Of a DNA stretch of 64,000 bases, positions 36,284 to 45,236 are shown in pieces. This stretch comes from Bradyrhizobium sp. Arg816. Lineage in GTDB: Bacteria > Pseudomonadota > Alphaproteobacteria > Rhizobiales > Xanthobacteraceae. Where the stretch lies: the NCBI RefSeq assembly GCF_029989365.1, contig NZ_JAPRAQ010000015.1:62001-126000 (forward strand), given 5' to 3'. The notes under the pieces are model-generated. The model did not search any database. It was not told the DNA's origin and worked only from the letters and a program-made list of their open reading frames with translations. Position 1 is the first letter of the stretch. Each line of letters begins with the position of its first letter. A program made the position numbers and the translations under genes.

Positions 36284-36601
36284 ATGGCCGACCCCGAAAC
36301 ACCCGCCACCAATCAGGGGCCCGTGACCATTTCGAGCTCCAGCTCGGAACGGGCACCGATCATCTATTTCGACGGCGCATCCTGCTTCGGACACCACAAC
36401 GGCGCGATCCAGATCGAGCTCGCCGCGAACCTGCTGATGCCGGTCGGTGCCGCCGTCAGGGTCGACGTGGTCCAGACCGCGCACTTGCGCTGCAGCGTGG
36501 CCGCAGCGCTGGCGCTGCGCGAAGCGCTCGACAAGGCTCTGGCGATGTACAAGCAGGGGCAGCAGCAGCCGGCGGAGGTGATCCCGACGGTGAAGAATTG
36601 A
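36284..36601 (+). CDS. Conserved hypothetical protein, 105 aa
   Basis: This small soluble protein has a serine-rich N-terminal part (TISSSSSERAP), a compact beta-rich middle (IIYFDGASCFGHHNGAIQIELAANLLMPVGAAVRVDVVQTAHLRCS) and a helical end. The 36-residue middle with a YFDG/FGHHNG motif looks like a small domain I cannot name. The ATG at 36284 has GAGGAG at good spacing and the frame upstream is non-coding in character. Confidence 0.65.
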   Translation: MADPETPATNQGPVTISSSSSERAPIIYFDGASCFGHHNGAIQIELAANLLMPVGAAVRVDVVQTAHLRCSVAAALALREALDKALAMYKQGQQQPAEVIPTVKN

Positions 36602-36641
36602 GATCCGCTTTGGAGGTTGGCTCGCGCGCTCGGCCTTATCG

Positions 36642-36741
36642 TTCGAGACGACCGCTTCGCGGTCTCCTCACCATGAGGGTCTGACGTCTCGCCGCGAAAC
36701 CAGACCTCATCCTGAGGAGCCCGCAAAGCGGGCGTCTCGAA
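36642..36741. repeat. Palindromic element (TTCGAGACG family)
   Basis: TTCGAGACG at 36642 and CGTCTCGAA ending at 36741 are inverted copies. Inside are GCTTCGCGG and CCGCAAAGCGG hairpins, and CTCACCATGAGGGTCTG is mirrored by AGACCTCATCCTGAGG. The overall layout (terminal arm, GC hairpin, inner arm) is that of the other elements, but the sequence family is different. Confidence 0.8.
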
Positions 36742-36789
36742 GGATGGCCTCAGGGACGTGGACGCTTGTCCAAGGCGAATAGCCTCGCC

Positions 36790-38259
36790 TCAGCCCACAT
36801 GCACCTTCGGCTTCTTGCCGCCATTCCACTTACCGTCGAGCGCGCGCTCGATCTGGGCGGCGAGCTGCAGGAGCAGGCCGTCATTGGCCTGCTTGGCGAT
36901 GGCCTGGATGCCGAGCGGCAGGCCGTGGTCTTGCTCTGCCATCGGCATCGAGATCGCCGGCATGCCGCAGAGATTGGCGAGCGGCGTGAAGGCGAAGAAG
37001 CGCCAGAGATTGCCGAACCAGTCGAGCACGTCAGGATTGTCGGAGATGGTGAGATATTCCCTGGTGCCCACCTTCGGCGTCGGCAACGCGGTGATCGGCG
37101 TCAGGATCACGTCCCACTGCTCGAAGAACGCGCCGAAGCCGCGCGAGGTCGTGTTGAACACGCCTTGCATCTTCGCCCGCTCGGCGAAGCTGGTGTGCCG
37201 GCCGGCTTCCCAGATCCTGATGTTCATGGGCTCGATCAGATCCTCCGGCGGCTTTTCCAGTCCGCGCGCGGCAAGCATGTTGGAGATCACCACGGCAAAA
37301 TTGCTGATATAGCAGGTGGTCTGCGCCGCGAAGGCGGCGCGGAAGTCGAGTTCGGGCAGCGCGTATTCGACGTGATGGCCGAGGCCTTCGAGGAAGCGGC
37401 CGGTCTTCTCAAGCTCGGCGGCGATCTCCGGCGTTGCGGTATAGTCGCCCCAGCTGTGCGACAGCGCGATGCGAAGCTTTGACGGATCGCGCTTGATCAT
37501 CTCGGAATAGGGCTGCGCCGTGGTCCAGAACGGCATGAACTCGCCGGGCGCAGGTCCACGGGCATGATCGACGAAGGCCGCGGTGTCGCGCACCGAGCGC
37601 GACTGGCAGCCCTGGATCGAAACGAGGCCGGTGAGGTCGGACATGTGCGGGGCCAGCGAGAACACGCCGCGCGACACCTTCAAACCGATATTGCCGTTGA
37701 CGCCGGCGGGAATGCGGATCGAGCCGCCGCCGTCGGTCGCATGCGCGATCGGGACGACGCCGGCCGCGACCATCGCCGCGCTGCCCGCCGATGAACCGCA
37801 GGTGGTGTAGTCGGTATTCCAGGGATTGCGCGTCACGTAGACGGCGGGATTGTCGGCCGAGCTGCACACGCCGAATTCCGGCGTCGTGGTGCGTCCGATC
37901 AGGTTGAGGCCTGCCTGACGGAATTTACCGGTGAGGAACGTGTCGGCCGCGGCGCGATTGCCGCGCATCAGCAGCGAGCCCATCTCCTGCAGCCGGCCCT
38001 TCATGGTCGGTCCGAGGTCCTTCATCAGGAAGGGCAGGCCGGCGAACGGGCCGGCGAGATTGGCGCCGTCCTTGGCCGGATCGGCGATCACGTCCTCGAA
38101 CAGCTCGACCACACCCGACAGTGCCGGGTTGACCTTGGCGACGCCCGCGGCGGCCTGGCGCGCCAACTCCTTCGCCGACAGTTCGCCCTTGCGGACGCGC
38201 GCCGCCAGCCCGACGCCATCGTGCTGCGCCCATTCGTTCCAGCTCATCGGCAAAGTCAT
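36790..38259 (-). CDS. Amidase signature family enzyme (6-aminohexanoate-cyclic-dimer hydrolase-like)
   Basis: This 489-residue amidase has the Ser-cisSer-Lys triad region: the catalytic Lys in PFLMKDLGPTMKGR, the cis-Ser in TTCGSSAGSAAMVAAG and the nucleophile in DGGGSIRIPAG. The ATDGGGSIRIPA block is closest, from memory, to the NylA-like amidases. These hydrolyse C-N amide bonds of diverse molecules. The ATG at 38259 follows AGGGGA. It is co-directional with the cyanuric acid hydrolase-like gene 111 bp upstream, which suggests a shared pathway. In AtzD systems the next enzyme is an amidase (AtzE), but AtzE-type identity is not established here. Confidence 0.88.
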   Translation of the reverse strand: MTLPMSWNEWAQHDGVGLAARVRKGELSAKELARQAAAGVAKVNPALSGVVELFEDVIADPAKDGANLAGPFAGLPFLMKDLGPTMKGRLQEMGSLLMRGNRAAADTFLTGKFRQAGLNLIGRTTTPEFGVCSSADNPAVYVTRNPWNTDYTTCGSSAGSAAMVAAGVVPIAHATDGGGSIRIPAGVNGNIGLKVSRGVFSLAPHMSDLTGLVSIQGCQSRSVRDTAAFVDHARGPAPGEFMPFWTTAQPYSEMIKRDPSKLRIALSHSWGDYTATPEIAAELEKTGRFLEGLGHHVEYALPELDFRAAFAAQTTCYISNFAVVISNMLAARGLEKPPEDLIEPMNIRIWEAGRHTSFAERAKMQGVFNTTSRGFGAFFEQWDVILTPITALPTPKVGTREYLTISDNPDVLDWFGNLWRFFAFTPLANLCGMPAISMPMAEQDHGLPLGIQAIAKQANDGLLLQLAAQIERALDGKWNGGKKPKVHVG

Positions 38260-38370
38260 GAAGTCAAAATCCCCTAGGATGCGGCGCCACCTTTTTCGCA
38301 AGGGGCCGCCTGAATCAACTGAGCCGGGGCGAAGGGCAGGGTTGCGCCGGGCGGAGAGGTCGCCGCGTCA

Positions 38371-39489
38371 TTAGGGCAGGCGTGCAATCACCGCAACCGG
38401 GCCGCCGCCGGCCGGCCCCTGATGCTCGGCACCGCCGGAGACATAGACCGCGCCGGTGCCGGCAAGGCCTGCAATCAGGCCGCCGACGGCCGCGCGGGCG
38501 TGGCGCGTCGAGCTGATGTCGGTATCCTCCAGCATGGTATGGCGGAAGCCGCGCACGCTGCCATCAGGCGAGGCCTCGGCCTTGGCGAAGATGTTGACGA
38601 GCTCGCGGCCCTCGGTGGCTAGCGGCGCGACGCCAAGGCCAACACCAAGCCCGACGCTGTTCAACGCCGACACCACGGCCGGGGCATCGATCGCATCGTT
38701 CATCACGGCGTGTCCGATCTCGAACTCGCTCGCTGAAGACGCCGAGTTGCCGAGCACGATGATGACGTTGTGCATCAGCTCGATCCCTGACGAGGTCGAG
38801 GCGACCTTCGAGAACAGATCGTAGCGCCGCAGCACGTCGTCGTCTCTGACATTGGAATCGATCTCGCCGAGCGCGACAGCGACCCCAAGCGCGGAGGCGC
38901 CGCGCGAATAGGCCATCGAGCTGTAGGCGCTGGTCGTGGCCGTCTTGTTGCCGCGCGCGTTTGCGGCTTCGACGCGGTCGCTGGTGAGCAGCGGGCATTT
39001 GATCTGCACGAAATGGACGTCGGCGGGATCGGTGATGCCGGCATCCGCCATCGCGGCCCTCACCGCCTTGGCCGTTTCCATGATCTGTTCCGAGCGGCCG
39101 ATCTCTTCGGGGAGGAAGTCCCGCGTGTGCGCCATGCCGATGCTCAAGCGCTTGCCGGACATGCCTGCCGGACGCTCGGCTTCGCGGCGGGTGAACACCG
39201 TGATATGCGGGCTGAGCACGCCTTCGGTGCCGCCCGACATCACGAAGGCGATGCGCTGCTCGACCGCCTCTGGCGAAAGGCCGAGTCCTGGCGCCAGCGC
39301 CGTGCACAACGCAGCAGCGGCATATTCCCGCGTAAAATCGTTGACGCCGCCATTGCCTTCGGTCTTGCCGAGGATGGCCAAAATCGTTGTCGGGTCGATC
39401 GCGCCGGAGCCGATCATGGCCATGAGGCCGGAGACGTCGCCGGGGCCAGTGGTGGCGACCTTGAAGACGCCGACCGATGCTGTCCGCAT
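38371..39489 (-). CDS. Ring-opening amidohydrolase, cyanuric acid hydrolase/barbiturase family
   Basis: This 372-residue enzyme opens cyclic amides such as cyanuric acid or barbituric acid. The family consists of three similar domains, each contributing a Ser-Lys dyad. The conserved blocks are visible: FVMSGGTEGVLSPH, TSAYSSMAYSRGASALGVAVALGE and VIIVLGNSASSASEFEIGHAVMND. The C-terminal RHARAAVGGLIAGL...AEHQGPAGGGP block is also typical. Sequence alone does not separate cyanuric acid hydrolase (AtzD) from barbiturase. The start is the ATG at 39489 with GAGGA upstream. The amidase that follows may process the opened product. Confidence 0.9.
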   Translation of the reverse strand: MRTASVGVFKVATTGPGDVSGLMAMIGSGAIDPTTILAILGKTEGNGGVNDFTREYAAAALCTALAPGLGLSPEAVEQRIAFVMSGGTEGVLSPHITVFTRREAERPAGMSGKRLSIGMAHTRDFLPEEIGRSEQIMETAKAVRAAMADAGITDPADVHFVQIKCPLLTSDRVEAANARGNKTATTSAYSSMAYSRGASALGVAVALGEIDSNVRDDDVLRRYDLFSKVASTSSGIELMHNVIIVLGNSASSASEFEIGHAVMNDAIDAPAVVSALNSVGLGVGLGVAPLATEGRELVNIFAKAEASPDGSVRGFRHTMLEDTDISSTRHARAAVGGLIAGLAGTGAVYVSGGAEHQGPAGGGPVAVIARLP

Positions 39490-39736
39490 TGCAGTCCTCG
39501 TGTCGAGTTCGGTGGTCCGGCGGGTCAACCAGCCGTGGAACGGAGGCGCATGTCAAGGCACAAGCGGGGCGCAGGCACCCACGAATGTGGCGAGATCGCA
39601 TCCGGTTCGACAAAAAAATCCTCTGTCGACGGTTGCGCGCCGCATCTTGATGAATCAACCTCGGTTGGTCCATAAGCGGCGTCCCGCTGCCGGTGGTTCG
39701 CCCCCGCGTCGCGTGCTTGGATAGAGGGATTCTCGC

Positions 39737-42073
39737 GTGGCAAATATCAACCAGAAAATTGCGCAGGAGCTTGGGGTACGGGCGGAGCAGGTCGAGGCGA
39801 CGGTGACGTTGCTCGACGGCGGCGCCACGGTTCCCTTCATCGCCCGCTACCGCAAGGAAGCGACCGGTGCGCTCGACGACGCGCAATTGCGCACCCTGGA
39901 GGAGCGCCTGGGCTATTTGCGCGAGCTCGAAGACCGCCGCAAGGCGATCCTCGAATCGGTCCGCGAGCAGGGCAAGCTCGATGCCGCGCTCGAAGCCTCT
40001 ATTCTCGCCGCCGACAGCAAGGCGCGCCTCGAAGACATCTACCTGCCGTTCAAGCCGAAGCGCCGCACCAAGGCCGAGATCGCCAAGGAAGCCGGGCTCG
40101 AACCGCTCGCCAATCAGCTGATGGCAGAGCCGGTCAACGATCCGAAGGTCGTGGCCGAAACCTTCATCAACGCCGAGAAGGGCGTGGCCGATGCCGCCGC
40201 CGCGCTCGACGGTGCCCGGGCCATCCTGGTCGAGCGCTTCGACGAGGACGCCGATTTGATCGGTGCGCTTCGCGAGGACGTGTGGACCAATGCGCGCATG
40301 GCCTCCAAGGTGCGCGACGGCAAGAAGACCGAGGGCGAGAAGTTCGCCGACTATTTCGAGTTCTCCGAGCCGCTGACGAAGCTCCCGTCCCACCGCATCC
40401 TCGCGATGTTCCGTGGCGAGAAGGAAGAGATCCTCGATCTCCAGATCCAGGCCGAAGCCGAAGCGTCGCCGCCGGGCGTGCCGAGCGCCTATGAATTGAA
40501 GATCATGAAGCGGTTCGGCATCGCCGACCTCAAGCGCGCCGGCGACCGCTGGCTGATCGACACCGTGCGCTGGGCCTGGCGTACCAAGATCCAGGTGCAT
40601 CTCAACATCGACCTGCGCATGCGGCTGTGGAACGCCGCCGAGACCGAGGCCGTGCGCGTGTTCGCTTCCAATTTGCGCGACCTGCTGCTCGCGGCACCCG
40701 CTGGCACCCGCGTCACCATGGGCCTCGATCCCGGCTACCGCACCGGCGTCAAGGTCGCCGTCACCGACGCGACCGGCAAGGTGGTCGATACCGCCGTGAT
40801 CTATCCGCACGAGCCGCAGCGGCAGTGGAACGAGGCGCTCGCGATCCTCGGCAAGCTTGCGCTGAAGCATCGTGTCGAGCTGATCGCGATCGGCAACGGC
40901 ACTGCCTCGCGCGAAACCGACAAGCTTGCAGGCGATCTCGTCAAGGGTCTGGCCGAGCTGAAGATGACCAAGATCGTGGTATCGGAAGCCGGCGCGTCGG
41001 TCTATTCGGCCTCGGCCTTCGCCTCGGAGGAGTTGCCGGGTCTCGACGTCACCCTGCGCGGCGCGGTTTCGATCGCCCGCCGTCTTCAGGATCCGCTCGC
41101 CGAGCTCGTCAAGATCGAGCCCAAGGCGATCGGCGTCGGCCAATACCAGCACGACCTCGGCCAGGCCAAGCTCGCCAAGTCGCTCGATGCCGTGGTCGAG
41201 GACTGCGTGAACGCGGTCGGCGTCGACGTCAACACCGCCTCGGCGCCGCTTCTGGCCCGCGTGTCGGGCGTCGGCTCCGGCCTGGCCTCGAGCATCGTGG
41301 CACACCGCGACGCCAACGGCCCGTTCAAGTCGCGCAAGGCGCTGAAGGACGTGCCGCGCCTCGGGCCGAAGGCGTTCGAGCAATGCGCGGGCTTCCTGCG
41401 CATCCTCGGCGGCGAGGACCCGCTCGACGCCTCCGGCGTGCATCCGGAAGCCTATCCCGTGGTGCGGCGGATTCTCAGTGCCACCAAGAGCGACATCAAG
41501 GCGCTGATCGGCAGCAGCGAGATCGTGCGTACGCTGAAGCCGAAGGATTTCGTCGACGAGACCTTTGGTCTGCCGACCGTCACGGACATCCTGCGCGAGC
41601 TCGAGAAGCCCGGCCGCGACCCGCGTCCGGCGTTCAAGGCCGCGGTGTTCAAGGAAGGCGTCGAGGAGATCAAGCATCTCCAGAAGGGCATGATCCTCGA
41701 AGGGACCGTGACCAACGTTGCCGCCTTCGGCGCCTTCGTCGATATCGGCGTGCATCAGGACGGCCTGGTTCACATCTCGGCGATGTCCAGGACCTACATC
41801 AAGGATCCGCGCGAGGTGGTGAAGCCCGGCGACATCGTCAAGGTGAAGGTGCTGGACTTCGAGGTCGCCCGCAAGCGCATCTCGCTGACCTTGCGCCTCG
41901 ACGACGAGGTCGGTGCCAAGAAAGACGCGCCCGGCATGCAGCGGGACAACAGCTCGCGAAACCCCGCGCGCATGACGTCGTCGGCGCCGCGCAACCAGGA
42001 ATCCTCCGGCGGCGGTGCCCTGGCCGAGGCCATGCGCCGCGCGGCCGAGAAGAACGGTGGCAAGCGGGCGTGA
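39737..42073 (+). CDS. tex: RNA-binding transcriptional accessory protein Tex
   Basis: Tex is a cytoplasmic nucleic-acid-binding protein related to the eukaryotic elongation factor Spt6 and is usually found in nearly all bacteria. The 778-residue protein has the N-terminal helical domain (VPFIARYRKEATGALDD), the YqgF-like RNase H fold (MGLDPGYRTGVKVAVTD), helix-hairpin-helix repeats (VSGVGSGLASSIVAHRD, DVPRLGPKAFEQCAGFLRI) and a C-terminal S1 domain (EGTVTNVAAFGAFVDIGVHQDGLVHIS). A GTG at 39737 preceded by AGAGGGA is the start. The last 50 residues are low-complexity. Confidence 0.96.
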   Translation: MANINQKIAQELGVRAEQVEATVTLLDGGATVPFIARYRKEATGALDDAQLRTLEERLGYLRELEDRRKAILESVREQGKLDAALEASILAADSKARLEDIYLPFKPKRRTKAEIAKEAGLEPLANQLMAEPVNDPKVVAETFINAEKGVADAAAALDGARAILVERFDEDADLIGALREDVWTNARMASKVRDGKKTEGEKFADYFEFSEPLTKLPSHRILAMFRGEKEEILDLQIQAEAEASPPGVPSAYELKIMKRFGIADLKRAGDRWLIDTVRWAWRTKIQVHLNIDLRMRLWNAAETEAVRVFASNLRDLLLAAPAGTRVTMGLDPGYRTGVKVAVTDATGKVVDTAVIYPHEPQRQWNEALAILGKLALKHRVELIAIGNGTASRETDKLAGDLVKGLAELKMTKIVVSEAGASVYSASAFASEELPGLDVTLRGAVSIARRLQDPLAELVKIEPKAIGVGQYQHDLGQAKLAKSLDAVVEDCVNAVGVDVNTASAPLLARVSGVGSGLASSIVAHRDANGPFKSRKALKDVPRLGPKAFEQCAGFLRILGGEDPLDASGVHPEAYPVVRRILSATKSDIKALIGSSEIVRTLKPKDFVDETFGLPTVTDILRELEKPGRDPRPAFKAAVFKEGVEEIKHLQKGMILEGTVTNVAAFGAFVDIGVHQDGLVHISAMSRTYIKDPREVVKPGDIVKVKVLDFEVARKRISLTLRLDDEVGAKKDAPGMQRDNSSRNPARMTSSAPRNQESSGGGALAEAMRRAAEKNGGKRA

Positions 42074-42411
42074 TACTTTGACCTCTCCCCCGCTCTTTGC
42101 GGGGAGAATTCGGATCGCGCCAGCGATCCGGGTGAAGGCATGCGGTTGACCGGAGTCAAAGGTCCCTCCGACTCGTAAGTTGATTGTGCACGGGACAGGC
42201 GTTGCCATCACTTTTTAGATCGCATTCGCGGACGCAGCCTCTCATCCCGCCCTCTCCCCGTCAGAACGGGGCGAGGGAGCGAAAGAGCGTTCGTCCCTAA
42301 CACCCGCGTCAGAATCTGGCGCGTTTGTAAGTTGAAGGTGCCTGTCCCTTCCTCTCATCTGATCCTCCTCGCGCGGCAGAAAGATCGCTGCGCAGCACGG
42401 AGGATGCTTCG
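42074..42411. other. 338-bp gap with degenerate palindromic element
   Basis: Between tex and the glycine-rich protein gene. Most of it (42081-42280) is a decayed palindromic element. Short segments GGGACAGGC (about 42190) and GCCTGTCCC (about 42342) are inverted copies. GAGGATGC precedes the next gene as its ribosome-binding site. No gene seen. Confidence 0.6.
42081..42280. repeat. Degenerate palindromic element (CCCTCTCCC family)
   Basis: The left end has ACCTCTCCCCCGC and the right end GCCCTCTCCCCGTC with GGGGCGAGGGAG; GATCGCGCCAGCGATC forms an internal hairpin. The outer arms no longer match well. It appears to be a decayed relative of the elements at 6603 and 29152. Confidence 0.55.
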
Positions 42412-42996
42412 ATGGACAACAGGCTTCTCAAAGGCGTCACTGCGGTGACGCTCGCCGCAATGATGGCGCTCGCTTCACCTGTGCTTGCCCGTGGCGGCGG
42501 CGGCGGCGGCGGTGGCGGAGGCCATGGCGGTGGCGGCTTCGGCGGTGGTGGCTTCGGCGGCGGCGGCCATGGCGGCTTTGGCGGTGGCGGGCATTTCGGT
42601 GGCGGCGGAATGCATGCGGGTGGCTTCGGCGGCATGCGCGCGGGTGGTTTCGGTGGCATGGGTGGCGCGCGCTTTGCTGGCGGCCCGGGCTTCGGTGGCG
42701 CCCGCTTCGCCGGTTCGCCAATGGCCGCCCGTGCTGCCATGGGGCCGCGCTTTGTCCGTGCACCATTGGCGACCCGCGCCGCTTTCGGCCCGCGGTTTGC
42801 TGGCCCGGGCTGGCACGGCAGGCCGTTCATTGGTCGCCATGCCTTCTTCCATCGTCACCGCTTCAACCGGTTCGCTTTCGTCGGCGCGCCGTTCTTCTAT
42901 GCCAAATATGGCAACTATTACGACGATGGCTGCTGGCAAAGGAGCTGGACAGCCTATGGGTGGCAATTGGTCAATGTGTGCGGAGACTATTGGTAG
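42412..42996 (+). CDS. Exported glycine-rich protein, 194 aa
   Basis: This exported protein has a Sec signal (about residues 8-26, ending VLA), then a region of nearly uninterrupted glycine with Phe, His and Ala (GGGGFGGGG repeats, about 28-95), then an Ala/Pro/Arg-rich linker (PMAARAAMGPRFVRAPLATRAAFGPRFAGP) and a C-terminal part with aromatic residues and two cysteines (DDGCWQRSW and NVCGDYW). The two Cys could form a disulfide. The proteins of this type, common in Bradyrhizobium, are of unknown function; cell-surface or wall association is likely. The ATG follows GAGGA. Confidence 0.75.
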   Translation: MDNRLLKGVTAVTLAAMMALASPVLARGGGGGGGGGGHGGGGFGGGGFGGGGHGGFGGGGHFGGGGMHAGGFGGMRAGGFGGMGGARFAGGPGFGGARFAGSPMAARAAMGPRFVRAPLATRAAFGPRFAGPGWHGRPFIGRHAFFHRHRFNRFAFVGAPFFYAKYGNYYDDGCWQRSWTAYGWQLVNVCGDYW

Positions 42997-43096
42997 TCGC
43001 ATCGCGGTACCGCACCATTGTCGCGATCGCCGCCGGGCAGTTCCGCTCAGCCCCGGAACGGGATAGTCTGGTGGCGATCGTCGCGCGGAGTTTTGC

Positions 43097-43789
43097 ATGA
43101 CCGGAGGTCACCGCCGCATTCTGGTCGTCGAGGACGATCCGGAAACCGCAGGCCAGCTCGTCGAGGAACTCACCACCTCGGGCTACGACGTCGATCTTGC
43201 CGCGACCGGTCGTGAAGCCCTGAGCCACGGCGTCGCCCGCGACTATGCCGTGATCACCATCGACCGCATGCTGCCCGACATCGACGGCATCACCGTAATG
43301 CGCCAGTTGCGCGACGACGGCATCGCCGCACCCTTCCTGATCATCTCCGCGCTCGGCGAGGTCGACGACCGCGTGCGCGGTCTGCGCGCCGGGGGTGATG
43401 ACTATCTCGTCAAGCCGTTCTCCTTCGTCGAGCTGCTGGCGCGCCTCGAGGCGCTCGGCCGCCGCAGCGAGACCGTCGCCAAGGAAACCATCCTGCGGGT
43501 CGGCGATCTCGCCATCGACCTGATCGCGCGCAACGCCAGTCGGCGCGGCCGGAAAATTCCGCTGCTGCCGCGCGAGTTTCAGCTGCTCGAATATCTCGTC
43601 CGCAACGAAGGCCGCGTCGTCTCCCGGGCGATGCTGCTCCAGCATGTCTGGGACCTGCATTTCGATCCCTCCACCAACATCATCGACGTCTATGTCGGGC
43701 GGGTCCGCCGCAAGGTCGACGATGCCCAGGCCTATCCGCTGATCCATACGATCCGCGGCATCGGATATTGCATCCGTGCTCCTGGCTAA
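43097..43789 (+). CDS. OmpR/PhoB-family response regulator
   Basis: This 230-residue DNA-binding regulator has an N-terminal receiver (VVEDDPE, phospho-Asp in TIDRMLPD, Lys in YLVKPFSF) and a C-terminal winged helix of the OmpR type (LLPREFQLLEYLVRNEGRVVSRAMLLQHVWD...VYVGRVRRKVD). The 3' end overlaps the histidine kinase gene by 14 bp, so the two are translationally coupled and form a two-component system. Targets unknown. Confidence 0.94.
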   Translation: MTGGHRRILVVEDDPETAGQLVEELTTSGYDVDLAATGREALSHGVARDYAVITIDRMLPDIDGITVMRQLRDDGIAAPFLIISALGEVDDRVRGLRAGGDDYLVKPFSFVELLARLEALGRRSETVAKETILRVGDLAIDLIARNASRRGRKIPLLPREFQLLEYLVRNEGRVVSRAMLLQHVWDLHFDPSTNIIDVYVGRVRRKVDDAQAYPLIHTIRGIGYCIRAPG

Positions 43790-44852
43790 GACGCTCCGCT
43801 CCTCGACCTTCCGTCTGGCACTGATCGCGATCGCGACGTTCGGGCTGATCGTCGCGGCGATCATGGCCTATGTCTATTTCGGCACGATTGCCTATGTGCA
43901 GGGCCGGGTCGGCGACGCCGGCGATCACAGCGGCTTCACCGCGATGATCGAGCTTGCGATGATAGCGGTCGCCGTGCTGCTGGCCGTGCTGGCCGGTCTT
44001 GCCGCCGTGCTGGTGACGCGGCGCACGGTCGGACGGATCGAGGAGATCAATGCGGCCAGCCGCGCCATCATGCTGTCGGGGCTCGACCGGCGCATTCCCT
44101 TGCGCGGCAGTCACGACGAGTGGGACCGCGTCGCCGAAAACCTCAACCAGATGCTTGACCGCATCGAGACGCTGATGGGCGAGGTCAAGCAGGTCAGCGA
44201 CAACGTCGCCCACGATCTGCGCACGCCGCTGACACGCATGCGCGGCCGGCTGGAAAAGGCTTATCACACCCCGCGCAACGGTGAGGCCGATGCGACGCTG
44301 ATTGGCGATACCATCGCCGATCTCGACGCCGTGCTCGGCATGTTCGCTTCCATCACCCGGATCTCGGAGATCGAGACCCGCGCCCGCCGGAGTGCGTTTC
44401 GCAGGCTCGACCTCGCTGAAATTGCCGGCGAGGTCGTCGAGCTCTACGACGCCGCGGCCGAACAGGTCGCGACCCGCCTCAGCCTTGACGGCGACCGCGA
44501 GGTGGCGATTACGGGGGACCGCGACCTGCTGTTCGACGCCATCGCCAATCTCGTCGACAACGCGATCAAGCACGGCCGCGCGGGCGGGCAGGTCACCGTG
44601 ACCTGTCGCAGCGCCGGTGGCGTGGCGGTGATCGCGATCGCCGACGATGGTCCAGGCATTCCCACCGGGGAGCGCGATCACGTGTTCAAGCGCTTCTACC
44701 GGCTGGAACAGAGCCGCTACACGCCGGGCAACGGTCTGGGCCTGAGCCTGGTCGCGGCGGTTGCCGGCCTCCATGGCGCCGAGATCGCGCTGCACGACAA
44801 TGCGCCGGGCCTCACGGTCCGGCTCAGCTTCCCGGCGACATCAGCGCGATAG
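43776..44852 (+). CDS. Sensor histidine kinase, partner of the preceding regulator
   Basis: This 358-residue kinase has TM1 (about 11-33), an extremely short periplasmic loop (about 34-50), TM2 (about 52-75), HAMP, a HisKA domain with the phospho-His in NVAHDLRTPLTR, and HATPase_c with LVDNAIKH, ADDGPGIP and GNGLGLSLV. The start is a GTG at 43776, inside the end of the regulator gene. With about 15 residues outside the membrane, it most likely senses through its membrane helices. It converges on the LuxR-type gene with 12 bp between stops. Confidence 0.92.
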   Translation: MLLAKTLRSSTFRLALIAIATFGLIVAAIMAYVYFGTIAYVQGRVGDAGDHSGFTAMIELAMIAVAVLLAVLAGLAAVLVTRRTVGRIEEINAASRAIMLSGLDRRIPLRGSHDEWDRVAENLNQMLDRIETLMGEVKQVSDNVAHDLRTPLTRMRGRLEKAYHTPRNGEADATLIGDTIADLDAVLGMFASITRISEIETRARRSAFRRLDLAEIAGEVVELYDAAAEQVATRLSLDGDREVAITGDRDLLFDAIANLVDNAIKHGRAGGQVTVTCRSAGGVAVIAIADDGPGIPTGERDHVFKRFYRLEQSRYTPGNGLGLSLVAAVAGLHGAEIALHDNAPGLTVRLSFPATSAR

Positions 44853-44864
44853 GAGCTGACAGCG

Positions 44865-45236
44865 TCATAGCTCGATCACGCCGCGGCGTGCCGCATGCGC
44901 GACCGCGTCGGTGCGGCCGGTTGCATCCAGCTTGTCGAGCAGCGAACCGACGTGGAATTTGACCGTGTGCACGGAAATGCCGAGCTGGCGCGCGATCAGC
45001 TTGTTGGACGCGCCTTCCGCCATCAGCGCCAGGACATCGAGCTCTCGCTGCGTCAGCGCGATGTCTTCCGGCATGATGCGCGGATCGCGGGCCATGACCG
45101 TCGCCGTGGCGGCCTCGCCGGGCGCGGCCAGCCGAAGTCCGGCGATGTTGCCGAGCAGGATCGCCAGGCGATCGGCGAGGGCGGGATCGTCGATCTCCAG
45201 GGCGAGCACGATCTCGGGCGCGTTGTCCTCGCTCAC
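44865..45236 (-). CDS. LuxR-type regulator with truncated receiver
   Basis: This 123-residue protein has a C-terminal LuxR/NarL helix-turn-helix (61-103, LTQRELDVLALMAEGASNKLIARQLGISVHTVKFHVGSLLDKL). The N-terminal 50 residues resemble the first third of a receiver (IVLALEIDDPALADRLAILLG) but end before the phospho-Asp position, so phosphorylation control is lost. The GTG start shares bases with the stop of the upstream HtrA-like gene (GTGA), so the two are co-translated. Regulation is probably through the HtrA-like partner, which is inference. Confidence 0.85.
   Translation of the reverse strand: MSEDNAPEIVLALEIDDPALADRLAILLGNIAGLRLAAPGEAATATVMARDPRIMPEDIALTQRELDVLALMAEGASNKLIARQLGISVHTVKFHVGSLLDKLDATGRTDAVAHAARRGVIEL

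Noticed and set aside
38564..42211. A 1215-codon open frame on the - strand across tex
   Set aside because: It is antisense to tex, which has clear domains. Long antisense frames are a by-product of high GC and codon bias, and the translation is Arg/Leu/Asp-rich without motifs.
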